Source of the DNA: Paraflavitalea sp. CAU 1676 | GTDB taxonomy: Bacteria; Bacteroidota; Bacteroidia; Chitinophagales; Chitinophagaceae | NCBI RefSeq assembly: GCF_029223285.1 | Contig: NZ_JARHUJ010000002.1 | Location: forward strand, 186,001-250,000 | Length of the DNA stretch: 64,000 nt | Reading direction: 5' to 3' | Part shown: positions 52,024 through 61,238 of the stretch, piece after piece | Position numbering within the stretch: position 1 is the first letter of the stretch | Layout of the letters: the number at the start of each line of letters is the position of its first letter | Program-made: the position numbers and the translations under genes | Notes under the pieces: generated by a model | The model's database searches: none | What the model saw: only the letters and a program-made list of their open reading frames with translations | What the model was told of the DNA's origin: nothing

Positions 52024-52097
52024 TCGGGACGACTAGATTCGAACTAGCGACCCCTTGCACCCCATGCAAGTGCGCTACCGGGCTGCGCTACGTCCCG
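52024..52097 (-). tRNA. tRNA-Pro (anticodon GGG)
   Basis: 74 bases folding into a cloverleaf: acceptor CGGGACG/CGTCCCG with discriminator A, D-arm GCGC/GCGC, anticodon stem CTTGC/GCAAG around ATGGGGT (anticodon GGG, loop positions 34-36), variable GGGTC, T-arm with TTCGAAT. No CCA is encoded. A terminator follows at 51979-52018. Confidence 0.95.
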
Positions 52098-52271
52098 AAA
52101 CCTTTTACAAAGTTACGAACTACGGGCTTCATCAGCAAGTAGTTACGATTGGGGGTGCAAATGTAATCCAATTTTTGATATTTCCCGAAAAAGGGAGGAA
52201 TTTTTGCCAGAAAAAATCCCTAATTCTCTCTACTTCAGGCTGGAAGCGATTTTTCAACAGGCAAATAAATA

Positions 52272-52838
52272 CTACTGCTTATAGCTTATTGTCTCGCCAT
52301 TGTAGTCAATCTCATACTTGCCGCCGCTGAAGTCAGTTAATTCAATGTGGGAATTGTGCATTTTAAAGGGAGTTCCTCTATCAAGGCAAACAAAAATATC
52401 TGTTCCGCTATAACTCCAAAGCAAATTGCCTTTTCTGTCGATTCTTGCAACTGATATTTCTCCATGCGTAATGTATGAATCCTGATACTTGTGAATTGAA
52501 AAACAGGTGGCCCAGTCCGCTTCTGCCATCCAAATAAGATTAAGTTCAGGAATTGATAGGCAAAACACAGTATTACAACATCTGGTAATTAAATTGTCTC
52601 CGTCAATCAGGACTGCGTCGGACGTTACTGAAGTGGCACCAGCATCAGCGAGCAGAATGGCACTCGTAGTTTTTACACTGTCACGATAAATAATGATTGC
52701 ATGTTGCGAAACTGACGTATAGCCGTTGCCAGCCCGATAAACTTTTTCGTATGACGTTGGGCTGTCTGAAGTTTCTGTGAACGAAGAATCGTCAAATACT
52801 TCAATTGTTAGATCCTTGTGTTGTAATGCCACTCTCAT
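52272..52838 (-). CDS. Hypothetical cytoplasmic protein, AT-rich
   Basis: 188 residues, no signal. A beta-rich layout with repeated hydrophobic strands (AIIIYRDSVKTTSAILLADA, LITRCCNTVFCLSIPELNLIWM, ISVARIDRKGNLLWSYSGTDIFV) that looks like a single six- or seven-strand propeller-like or WD-like domain; the last part (FSGGKYEIDYNGETI) repeats the G-x-Y pattern. The gene is AT-rich compared with its neighbours and stands next to tRNA-Pro, a usual place for acquired genes. No family recognised; some similar proteins occur among immunity proteins, but no toxin is present. Confidence 0.6.
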   Translation of the reverse strand: MRVALQHKDLTIEVFDDSSFTETSDSPTSYEKVYRAGNGYTSVSQHAIIIYRDSVKTTSAILLADAGATSVTSDAVLIDGDNLITRCCNTVFCLSIPELNLIWMAEADWATCFSIHKYQDSYITHGEISVARIDRKGNLLWSYSGTDIFVCLDRGTPFKMHNSHIELTDFSGGKYEIDYNGETISYKQ

Positions 52839-52895
52839 TCGTTCCCAATATAATGCCTACTTTATTATACTATTGTTCTTTTTTCACATTGTTGT

Positions 52896-53657
52896 TCAAT
52901 ACTTATAAAACGCTTTGATCTTACCGAGAAAGATGTCCTTTTTACGCCGGCTCACTTCCACTTCTTTATCATTGGACAGTATCACCGATCCTCCCTCACC
53001 GCGCAGGTACTCCTTTACATGCAGCAGGTTGATGAGATACGATTTGTGAATGCGCACAAACCCAGCATCCGACAGCAGCTCCTCGTATTCATGGATTGGT
53101 TTTGCAGATACCAGGTGATGCTCATCCGTGAAATAGAACCCGGTATAACTGCCCGATGCTTCGCAAAACAATATATCCTTCAACTCCACCACCTGAAATC
53201 CCTGCAAAGAGGGTATGCATAATTTCATTTCCTGCTGAGCAGGCGGTTTGTGCAGGTTGTGCAACAGCGTATGGATATTATCATTGATCGCATTGACAGA
53301 GATCCTTTTTATCGCCCTCTTTACCGCACCTATTAATAGATCTTCATCTATTGGTTTCATTAAATAATCTACCGCACTGTAGCGGAATGCCTGCAAAGTG
53401 TATTGGTTGTGCGCGGTAACGAAGATGATCTCAAATTGGATGGCTTCCAATTCGGCCAGTAAGTCAAACCCCGTTTTGCCAGCCAGGGAGATATCCAAAA
53501 ATACCAATTGAGGTTCCAGCAGCTCTATTTTCTCTTTGGCCCCCTCTGCATCGGTACATTCCGCCACTACTTTTAACTCCGGGCAATATTCGTGCAGCAA
53601 TTTGCGCAATGTATTTAATCCTCTTGGTTCGTCGTCTACCAAAATTGTTCGTATCAT
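52896..53657 (-). CDS. LytTR family response regulator
   Basis: 253 residues. Receiver domain (1-120): acidic pocket DDEP, phosphoacceptor Asp in LVFLDISLAGKTG (about residue 55), Thr in FVTAHNQYT, Lys in YLMKPID. C-terminal LytTR DNA-binding domain (about 145-250: FCEASGSYTGFYF, LLSDAGFVRIHKSYLINL, VEVSRRKKDIFLGKI). It starts 10 bases after the sensor kinase gene, so the two form a two-component system of the LytS/LytTR kind. Confidence 0.92.
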   Translation of the reverse strand: MIRTILVDDEPRGLNTLRKLLHEYCPELKVVAECTDAEGAKEKIELLEPQLVFLDISLAGKTGFDLLAELEAIQFEIIFVTAHNQYTLQAFRYSAVDYLMKPIDEDLLIGAVKRAIKRISVNAINDNIHTLLHNLHKPPAQQEMKLCIPSLQGFQVVELKDILFCEASGSYTGFYFTDEHHLVSAKPIHEYEELLSDAGFVRIHKSYLINLLHVKEYLRGEGGSVILSNDKEVEVSRRKKDIFLGKIKAFYKY

Positions 53658-53667
53658 CGTGAACAGG

Positions 53668-56600
53668 TTAAAGGTTGAATTTCAAAATGGCAATGGTGCC
53701 GCTTTCGTTGCTTCCCGGGCTATCGGATCTATCTATCATTGAAAGTGATGCATTCATTTTATACTTTTCGTTGAGCACCGCCAGCCTCTCCTGTATATTG
53801 GCGATGCCCAGTGAACGATGGGCAGAAAGGTTGACTGTCTTTTTTTTCAGTGATTGCAGGTAACCCACGCCATTGTCCTCAATTTCGCAAATCAGCATAC
53901 CGCCCGATCTATAGAAACGAATTGCTAGTTTTTTGTCGCCTTGTATTGGACGCACTCCATGCCAGATGGCATTTTCCACCAATGGCTGCACCAGCATCGG
54001 AGGCATTTGAACATGGTCGGGTATGTTGTTACTGGCATCGATGGTGTAGGAAAAATCAGCAAACCGCAGTTGCTCCATCTCCAGGTATTGCTGCAGGTGG
54101 TTGATACATTGGTTTACCGAGATGAATGTTTGCTGTGATTGTTCGAGATTGGTCCTGATCAATTGTGCAAATTTGCTGAGGTAGCGGCTGGCGTTTTGCT
54201 TTTCGTCGTCCAGTATCATTTCCTTGATACTGTTGAGCGAATTAAAGATGAAATGCGGGTTCATTTGGGCATGAAGCGCCTTTATCTCCAGTTCGGCCAT
54301 CTGCGTATTGATCCGCGCTTTTTGCCGGATATCGTTGATCCTTTTTTTGTAAGCGAGCCATAGGGCCAACCCGGCCAGCGATGCAACAACAGCTAAAAAC
54401 CACGCATTTTGCCAGAAAGGCGGACGGATGTACAAGTCTATTTCCCGTACCTGTGAGGGCCAACTGTTGTTATTGATAGCAACTTTTACCTGCAAGCGGT
54501 GTAAGCCCGGTGTAAGGTTGCTGATGATGATGCTTTGCTGTGAGCCTGTTTCATGCCACTCTCCGAACCTGTCCCGATCGGCGTCATTGTCGGCAAAGCG
54601 ATAGGCGAACTGTTGCTGATAGGCATCGGTAAAATTGATGGCTGCCAGGTTTACGACTATACTGTTTTGGTTGTGGGATAGTTCTATTTTATTGCCAGGG
54701 TGGTGTATTATATCTCCTCCATGCGTGTCTATGCTTTCAATAAAGAAAGCCGGCGGCGCATTATTTTTGACGAGGCTGTCGGGATTGAACCGGACAATCG
54801 TATTATTGAATCCGCCATACAGTTGCCGATGGAGTGTATCGTAATAAAAGGAATAAGCGGTAAAGGCGCCTTCGGGCATATCATCGGCTATGCCAAATAC
54901 TTCTATGTGTTTAGAGCGGATGTCATAACTGGCGAGCCCGCTTTCCGTGCCCAGCCATAGCTTGTTGCCGTGCAGGTGTACAGCTCTTATGGTATTATCG
55001 GGCAGTCCCTTGCTGCGGGTAATGTGCTCAATGATCTTTTGCGAAGGATCGTATATGGCCAGGCCGTTCCCGGCAGTAGCGATATATATGTTGCCACGCC
55101 CGTCAAAAGCCATCGCATTCACTTCTTTTCTGGCCGTCCTTATCTTCGGTAGTGTATCGATCAATGCATCAAATTGGGCTGTCCCTGCATTATACCGGCT
55201 GGCTCCATGGCCTGCGAACCAGATATTACCCCCGGGATCTTCGGTTATATACATTGGCGCAAGGATATTGAACAACCTATTGCCACTGTAATCGGCTTCG
55301 GTAAAGGTTTGCTCACCGGCCTTGCGGACATAAAATCGGTTATTCTTGTTGGCTGTTACATACCAGGTGCCGTTTGAACCATATAGTTGCCAGCTCACCC
55401 AGTTGTGGGCCATATCCCAATCCGGCAGGTTGACCTTTTTGTGTTGATAGTTATGGGTATTGATGCCGATCAGCGGACCGTACGTGCCTGCATATACACT
55501 ATCGCCCCGCAACGACAGCAGATTAAAAACGATATTGGCATCATTGCCATATTGTGACAGGTCTATTCTTTGCACCGATTGCCCGCTACGCCGGTCGAAC
55601 ACATATACACCTTCGCCGGAAGAGGTGGCGAATATTTTATCATTGGCGATGGTCAGCATGCGTATCGCCGTATTGCTGCCGGCCGTTCGTTGATCGCGTT
55701 GGATGGCTATCTTTTCAATACTGCCGGTATTCTTTTTCTGCTGAAGCAAGCCATTATCGGTTCCAATCCATAAGCGGCCCTGCCTGTCGGTCAACATGGC
55801 TGTGCAGCGATATCCGGGTAAATACAATGCAGGAAGGATGGTGTAGGCGCTTGTCTTTTTATCGTAGTGCAAGCCGTAAAAACCTTTTTGTAAACCTGTA
55901 ATGATCTGTGTTGAATCTGTAAGGCGGGTGATCTTGCTGCGCCAGCCAAAAAGTTTGTTTAACCCTGATAAGGCAGTTTGTATAGGGTGTTTTTTCTTAT
56001 CCCGATGATCGAACCAGGCTAATTCGGTTGCCTGCTCTGCGATAACGCTAAATGCGTTGTTATCGCTGTGCATAAAATGCACCAATTGTTTTGCCGAACC
56101 GATCTGCTGGTATAAGGGGCTGTCTTTTTCTCCGATTGGGTGCCAGTCTTTTTTTGAAACATAGTAAATATAGGGCCCGGCTATGGTGGCTATTAATAAC
56201 ACTCCGGACTGTGGCGTAATGATACCGTCGCTGCGGCCAAATGGGGCATCCAGTTTTTCTGCGTCTTCCGGTTTGAAATGATCATACCGAAATACCAGTA
56301 GCCCGTTCTTATCAAAATGGTAGAAGCCTGAGGATGTGAGCACGAAGGTGTTGCCGGCCTCATCACCCGCGGTGCCGTAAACGTGGTTTTCAATATAAGG
56401 CCGGTTCAAAGGACCCGGGGGCACGATGAGGTTTCGTTGCTGCAGGGTCGTGGTATTAATGATGTGCAGGCCATTGCGGGTGGCCGCTGCCAGTTGATGG
56501 GGGCCTGTCCATTTCAGTTGCTTTACCTCATCGGCAGGCAGGCTATGCCGGCCGCTATCGGAATAGAATTTTAAGAAGTGGTTGCCATCAAAACGGTTCA

Positions 56601-56781
56601 ATCCTTTCAGGGTTGCTATCCAGATGTATCCGTACGCATCCTGCGTAATGCCCAGTATGCGGTTGTCGCTGAGTCCGTCTTTGACTGTATAGCGGGTAAA
56701 GTCTTCTTCTTCAAAAGACTGCGCCTGCAATGAATTGCCTCCATACAACAGGATGAATAATATGATGATAAGACTGCGCAA
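53668..56781 (-). CDS. Sensor kinase with two-component propeller repeats (LytS type)
   Basis: 1037 residues. Signal peptide (ends near SLQAQ), about 14 two-component regulator propeller (Reg_prop) repeats to about residue 680 (DAYGYIWIATLKGLNRFDG, DRQGRLWIGTDNGLLQ, DGRGNIYIATAGNGL), a Y_Y_Y domain (about 690-770), a transmembrane helix near 780-800 and a LytS-type kinase: NPHFIFNSLNSIKEMI with phosphoacceptor His, LQPLVENAIWHG N-box, IEDNGVGY. The kinase probably senses a polysaccharide or fragment in the periplasm and passes phosphate to the LytTR protein. It is divergent from the T9SS/fibre gene pair. Confidence 0.88.
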   Translation of the reverse strand: MRSLIIILFILLYGGNSLQAQSFEEEDFTRYTVKDGLSDNRILGITQDAYGYIWIATLKGLNRFDGNHFLKFYSDSGRHSLPADEVKQLKWTGPHQLAAATRNGLHIINTTTLQQRNLIVPPGPLNRPYIENHVYGTAGDEAGNTFVLTSSGFYHFDKNGLLVFRYDHFKPEDAEKLDAPFGRSDGIITPQSGVLLIATIAGPYIYYVSKKDWHPIGEKDSPLYQQIGSAKQLVHFMHSDNNAFSVIAEQATELAWFDHRDKKKHPIQTALSGLNKLFGWRSKITRLTDSTQIITGLQKGFYGLHYDKKTSAYTILPALYLPGYRCTAMLTDRQGRLWIGTDNGLLQQKKNTGSIEKIAIQRDQRTAGSNTAIRMLTIANDKIFATSSGEGVYVFDRRSGQSVQRIDLSQYGNDANIVFNLLSLRGDSVYAGTYGPLIGINTHNYQHKKVNLPDWDMAHNWVSWQLYGSNGTWYVTANKNNRFYVRKAGEQTFTEADYSGNRLFNILAPMYITEDPGGNIWFAGHGASRYNAGTAQFDALIDTLPKIRTARKEVNAMAFDGRGNIYIATAGNGLAIYDPSQKIIEHITRSKGLPDNTIRAVHLHGNKLWLGTESGLASYDIRSKHIEVFGIADDMPEGAFTAYSFYYDTLHRQLYGGFNNTIVRFNPDSLVKNNAPPAFFIESIDTHGGDIIHHPGNKIELSHNQNSIVVNLAAINFTDAYQQQFAYRFADNDADRDRFGEWHETGSQQSIIISNLTPGLHRLQVKVAINNNSWPSQVREIDLYIRPPFWQNAWFLAVVASLAGLALWLAYKKRINDIRQKARINTQMAELEIKALHAQMNPHFIFNSLNSIKEMILDDEKQNASRYLSKFAQLIRTNLEQSQQTFISVNQCINHLQQYLEMEQLRFADFSYTIDASNNIPDHVQMPPMLVQPLVENAIWHGVRPIQGDKKLAIRFYRSGGMLICEIEDNGVGYLQSLKKKTVNLSAHRSLGIANIQERLAVLNEKYKMNASLSMIDRSDSPGSNESGTIAILKFNL

Positions 56782-56985
56782 GTTAGTTTAGTGGGGTGTC
56801 ACCAATTGTGTCCTTAAATGTAGCCCGTTACCGGCAATCCTAAAACATTAAAAGGCCGTTTGCCGAAGAAAAAATGAAAGCCGCCGATGGTAAGATGGCG
56901 CGTTTTGCCCGGCTGGTTATACCATAGTTTTATTGGTATAGTCCCGTCCCTGCCATTATCAGCTAACTGTAAACCCTGCTTCACG

Positions 56986-58362
56986 ATGCGTGTTGTTTTT
57001 GTTACCGACAAAAGGTCAATCGCCTGGCGGCTTGCCCTAACCGGAGTTCTCCTGGCAATTTCCCTGTTGTGTGCGGGCCAATTATATATAGGCCCCGGCG
57101 CGCAGTTGCAGGTTACCGGTAATGCGAGCCTTACGCTGAAGGATATGGACTTAGTTAATAACGGCCAGTTTTTGGCCGGGAACGGCACCTTCTATTTTTC
57201 AGGAGCAGGGAACTTTTCAGTTCGGGGTACGCAACCTGTACAATTTTATTCGATCCAGATCAATAAAGACCCAGGTGCCCGCGTCCTACTTCAGCGGCCC
57301 ATTGGCATTTCCAGCCAGGTATTGTTTTCCCAAGGGCTGGTTGACCTCAATGGGTACGACCTTGACCTGGGCAGTACGGGACAGCTTGTGGGTGAATCGG
57401 AGAACAGTCGCCTTATTGGTGCCGCCGGAGGTGAAGTGTTGTTCACTACCACGCTCAATGCCCCGGCCAATAGCAACCCCGGCAATCTGGGTGCCCTCAT
57501 CAGCAGCTCCAGGAACCTGGGCAGTGTACTGGTTAAAAGAGGCCACAAAGCTCAAAACCTCACCGGAAGTAGTTTACTACGTTATTATCATATAACCCCG
57601 ACCAATAACAGCAACCTGGGCGCCACGCTCAGGTTCTCTTATTTTGATGGCGAGCTCAACAATCTTCCCGAAAACGACCTGGTTCTGTGGCGCAGCGTGG
57701 ATGGCCTCAGTTGGCTTGATCAGCGGCGTACTGGTTTCAACGTTGCGCAGAACTATGTAGAAAAGACCGGCATCGATGCCTTTTCCATATGGACGCTGGC
57801 CGTTGCTTCGGTTTCGCTGCCGGTGGTTTTTACGGGCTTTCATGTTCAGTGCGACGATGGCCGGGCCCTCCTGCACTGGAAGACGGCGCAGGAAAGCAAT
57901 AGCAGTCACTTTATTATTGAAAGAAACAGCGGTGCGGGGTGGATGGGGCTCGGTCAGCTTGTAGCAGCGGGTAATAGCAGTGTAGAAAAAAGCTATGCCT
58001 TTGCCGATCTTAACCCGGTGGAAAAAGCACAATACCGTATCGCGCAGTACGACCTGGACGGCCGGGTGACCTACACTTCGGCCGTTATTTTCAATTGTGC
58101 CTTGGCGGAAGTTTGCCAGGTTGGACCTAATCCCTTCCTACAGACATTTACCCTGCGCATCCAAAGTAGTCGCAACGACCAGGCCTATATAAAGGTGATG
58201 GACGCCAGGGGAGTGGTGGTAGTGAAGAGGTCGGTCAATTTGCTAAGGGGCGTCAATCAATTTGACGTGGACCTGCATCAAGCTGCTTCCGGAGCCTACC
58301 TGCTTACGATAGAATGGGTAAACGACCGGCAGTTAAAAACCATTCGCCTTGTAAAACAGTAA
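56986..58362 (+). CDS. Secreted T9SS cargo protein of unknown function
   Basis: 458 residues from the ATG at 56986 (frame open to 56887). A long signal region (hydrophobic ALTGVLLAISLLCAGQ) is followed by a beta-helix-like part (about 40-130), RPIGISSQVLFSQGLVDLNGY and a T9SS neighbour-domain motif LPVVFTGFHVQCDDGRALLH, and ends with a type A sorting domain (VGPNPFLQTFTLRI, GAYLLTIEWVNDRQLKTIRLV). Next to the fibre gene (29 bases downstream) it may assist or carry the fibre at the surface. Confidence 0.7.
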   Translation: MRVVFVTDKRSIAWRLALTGVLLAISLLCAGQLYIGPGAQLQVTGNASLTLKDMDLVNNGQFLAGNGTFYFSGAGNFSVRGTQPVQFYSIQINKDPGARVLLQRPIGISSQVLFSQGLVDLNGYDLDLGSTGQLVGESENSRLIGAAGGEVLFTTTLNAPANSNPGNLGALISSSRNLGSVLVKRGHKAQNLTGSSLLRYYHITPTNNSNLGATLRFSYFDGELNNLPENDLVLWRSVDGLSWLDQRRTGFNVAQNYVEKTGIDAFSIWTLAVASVSLPVVFTGFHVQCDDGRALLHWKTAQESNSSHFIIERNSGAGWMGLGQLVAAGNSSVEKSYAFADLNPVEKAQYRIAQYDLDGRVTYTSAVIFNCALAEVCQVGPNPFLQTFTLRIQSSRNDQAYIKVMDARGVVVVKRSVNLLRGVNQFDVDLHQAASGAYLLTIEWVNDRQLKTIRLVKQ

Positions 58363-58391
58363 TAAAACAACCAAGACCAAAACCCGGAGAT

Positions 58392-60389
58392 ATGAACAGA
58401 ATACTGCTAGTGATGATGCTGACTATCGTTTCGACAGCAGGCATTGCCCAAAACGTTGGCATTGGTACAACCACCCCACATGCCAGCGCTGCCCTGGATA
58501 TCAAAAGTACCGTAAAAGGATTGTTGATACCCACTATGACCGAAACGCAGCGCAACGCCATTCCTTTACCAGCCACCGGCCTGCTTATTTTTCAAACGGA
58601 TGGCACCGCGGGTTTCTATTATAACAGCGGTTCTACGGCTACGCCCAGCTGGACAGGGTTCGGAGCTACCGGCAGCGGGTGGCAGATGACCGGTAACAGC
58701 GGCACCAACCCCACGATGAACTTTATCGGTACGACTGATCTGCAGCCACTTCGTTTCCGCATACAAAATGTGAATGCCGGCATTATCGACAGCGCTTCCA
58801 ATAATACAGCCATTGGTTTCCGCTCGCTGGATTCCATTAGCACAGGCGTTCACAATACCGCTATCGGTATCAGCAGCCTGATCAGCAATGCTGTCGGCAG
58901 CTACAATACCGGACTTGGTAGCTTTTCATTGCGGTTCAATACCACCGGCGCCTATAATACCGCCAATGGTTATGTGGCTTTGCGTTCCAATACGACGGGT
59001 AGTTACAATACTGCGATGGGTGCTTTGGCACTTTATGCCGTTACAACGGGAGAATACAATAGCGCCAGTGGCTTTTCGGCGCTGCGGAATAACAGCACCG
59101 GCAGGGAGAATACGGGAACCGGCGCTTTTGCGCTTACCCAAAATACAACCGGCTACGGTAACACGGCCCTGGGGTATGGTGCATTGAGTGCCAATACCAG
59201 CGGCGCCAACAACACAGGCATAGGATCGTATGCGCTTTTTTACAACCAAACGGGCATCAATAATCTGGCTGCGGGCAGCAGGGCTCTTTTTGTCAATACG
59301 ACCGGAAGTTCAAACTCTTCTTTCGGGAACTTTTCATTGATGTCCAACACAACAGGCGAGGGGAATATAGCGGTTGGCATATCGGCTTTAATGAACAATA
59401 CGACCGGCAATAGAAATGTGGTCATTGGCAGCTATGCGGCCACTAATGGCAATGGCGACCTACGCGTGGCCATCGGCGATTCGTCGTTGTACAGCAATAC
59501 TGCGGGTGCCAATGTTGCCATCGGCGCCCAAACTGCGCCGTATAATATCAACGGATCAGGAAATATTTTCCTGGGCTTCCGCTCTGGCTATGAAAGCACC
59601 GGTGGCATTGGTAATATTTTTGTTGGCAGTTATTCAGGACAGAAGGCCGGTTCCAGTGCAGCCTACAATGTAGCTATTGGACACCAGTCGTTGCAAAACA
59701 ATACGGGCGGATATTACAATACCGTGGTGGGTAATGGTGCCGGACAAAATGTTTCAAGTGGCAATTCTAACACGATCATTGGAGACGGTGCCGGCAATGC
59801 TAATACCACCGGTAGTTTCAACACGTTCATCGGGCAGGGCGCTAATGTAAGTGATGGCAGTTATACCAACGCTACTGCCATTGGTGCACAGGCTACGATA
59901 ACGGCGAGTAATTCCATGCGCCTTGGCAAAGCTAATATTGCTGTGTATTGTACCAGCCTGTTCCAAACCAGCGATGGACGGTTCAAGAAGAATGTTACCG
60001 AAGATGTGCCTGGTCTGGATTTCATCATGGGACTGCGGCCTGTTGCGTATCAATATAAAGCTTTTGAATTGGACAGATTTGCCTTACAAAAGAGCCCCGC
60101 CCGCCAGGCAAACCTGGTATCATCCGATTACACCGATGCAGAAAGGGTGGTACATACCGGCTTTATAGCCCAGGAGGTAGAAAAGCTCATCAACGATAAG
60201 CATATCAATTCGGGCATGGTGCACAAACCTGCCAGCGAGAATGATAGTTACAGCATTGCCTATGGACAATTGATAGCTCCTTTGGTTAAAGCCGTGCAGG
60301 AGCAGCAGCAGGTGATCGATCTATTGCAAAAGGAAAATGAAGCGCTGAAAAAGCGACTTGAGAAGATTGAAGCGCTGCTCCTGAAATAA
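58392..60389 (+). CDS. Exported repeat fibre with self-cleaving S74 chaperone domain
   Basis: 665 residues. Signal peptide (ends near AGIAQ); an N-terminal NVGIGTTTPHASAALDI motif typical of tail-fibre-like surface proteins; about 16 YadA-head-like repeats of the form NTAxGxxAL...NTTGxYNT (about 135-510); then an S74 intramolecular chaperone starting at Ser527. The SDGRFK pattern puts Ser527 and Lys532 at the spacing of the catalytic pair of the endosialidase S74 domain (Ser911, Lys916). The C-terminal part ends in a coiled coil (QQQVIDLLQKENEALKKRL). By family knowledge it would trimerise, then cut itself before Ser527. Cut loss of the C terminus would also exclude a T9SS signal there. Confidence 0.82.
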   Translation: MNRILLVMMLTIVSTAGIAQNVGIGTTTPHASAALDIKSTVKGLLIPTMTETQRNAIPLPATGLLIFQTDGTAGFYYNSGSTATPSWTGFGATGSGWQMTGNSGTNPTMNFIGTTDLQPLRFRIQNVNAGIIDSASNNTAIGFRSLDSISTGVHNTAIGISSLISNAVGSYNTGLGSFSLRFNTTGAYNTANGYVALRSNTTGSYNTAMGALALYAVTTGEYNSASGFSALRNNSTGRENTGTGAFALTQNTTGYGNTALGYGALSANTSGANNTGIGSYALFYNQTGINNLAAGSRALFVNTTGSSNSSFGNFSLMSNTTGEGNIAVGISALMNNTTGNRNVVIGSYAATNGNGDLRVAIGDSSLYSNTAGANVAIGAQTAPYNINGSGNIFLGFRSGYESTGGIGNIFVGSYSGQKAGSSAAYNVAIGHQSLQNNTGGYYNTVVGNGAGQNVSSGNSNTIIGDGAGNANTTGSFNTFIGQGANVSDGSYTNATAIGAQATITASNSMRLGKANIAVYCTSLFQTSDGRFKKNVTEDVPGLDFIMGLRPVAYQYKAFELDRFALQKSPARQANLVSSDYTDAERVVHTGFIAQEVEKLINDKHINSGMVHKPASENDSYSIAYGQLIAPLVKAVQEQQQVIDLLQKENEALKKRLEKIEALLLK

Positions 60390-60404
60390 AAAAGGGACCT
60401 GCAT

Positions 60405-61238
60405 TCATGTTGTTTCCCGGGTGACCTCTCTGAAGTTTTTGCCGGCTACTTTCTTAAAGTACTTGCTGAAATGCGATTTGTCTTGAAACCCCAGGTCGTC
60501 GGCAACTTCTTTCAGGCTTGCGCCTGACAGCTTCGCTTTTTTTACAGCTTCCATTACAATTCTTTGCCTGATGAGCGTGCTGACCGATTTGCCGGTTTCC
60601 TGCTTGATCGTATTGTTCAGGTAATTAGGCGATATACAGAGCAGGGCTGCATAATCCGCTACTTTTTTGTTAGTCTTGTAGTGTTGCTCCAGCAAGAGAT
60701 TGAATTTATGGAGGAGTGAAAAACGAGGTGATTGGAAGATGTTGAAAAAGCTGTCGCCAAGGCATCGTAGCAAGTAAAGCAGGAATACGTTCAGGAAGGC
60801 TCCTAATATTTCCATTCTTAAATGATGCTCGCGTCTGAACTCCTGCAACATCATCTCGCAAAGTCTGTTGCCTTCCTGTAAGAATGTGTCGCCGATCTGA
60901 ACGGCCTTTTCGGCAAGGCTGCGGGAATGGAACACTGAAAACCAGGCGAAATTGAAATCTGCATTGGTTCCACACAACAAGGCCCGGTTGAAATGGATCG
61001 CATATCCCTTAGCGCCTGCTTTGATGCTTACCCGACGGTTTTCATTCAGATCGTTACAGTAGAGACTGTTGGGACCAACCAATACCCGACTTCCCCCGGC
61101 CTGGATTTCGACTTCACCATTCAATAGCAGGTACAATCCAAATACCTCATCTTTTGAGTCATTAGTATACAAAAGGGCGGTTTCCGTGAGGGTATCAATC
61201 CTGAAAAAGGCGCGTTGGTTTATAATCAATACTGACAT
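60405..61238 (-). CDS. AraC family transcriptional regulator
   Basis: 277 residues. Cupin-like sensor (ALLYTNDSKDEVFGLYLLLNG, VRVGPNSLYCNDLN-like segment) and C-terminal AraC domain (KKVADYAALLCISPNYLNNTIKQ, then GASLKEVADDLGFQDKSHFSKYFKKVAG split). Its start overlaps the LysR gene end by 13 bases, so the two are cotranscribed. It converges with the fibre gene, 16 bases from its end. Confidence 0.86.
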   Translation of the reverse strand: MSVLIINQRAFFRIDTLTETALLYTNDSKDEVFGLYLLLNGEVEIQAGGSRVLVGPNSLYCNDLNENRRVSIKAGAKGYAIHFNRALLCGTNADFNFAWFSVFHSRSLAEKAVQIGDTFLQEGNRLCEMMLQEFRREHHLRMEILGAFLNVFLLYLLRCLGDSFFNIFQSPRFSLLHKFNLLLEQHYKTNKKVADYAALLCISPNYLNNTIKQETGKSVSTLIRQRIVMEAVKKAKLSGASLKEVADDLGFQDKSHFSKYFKKVAGKNFREVTRETT

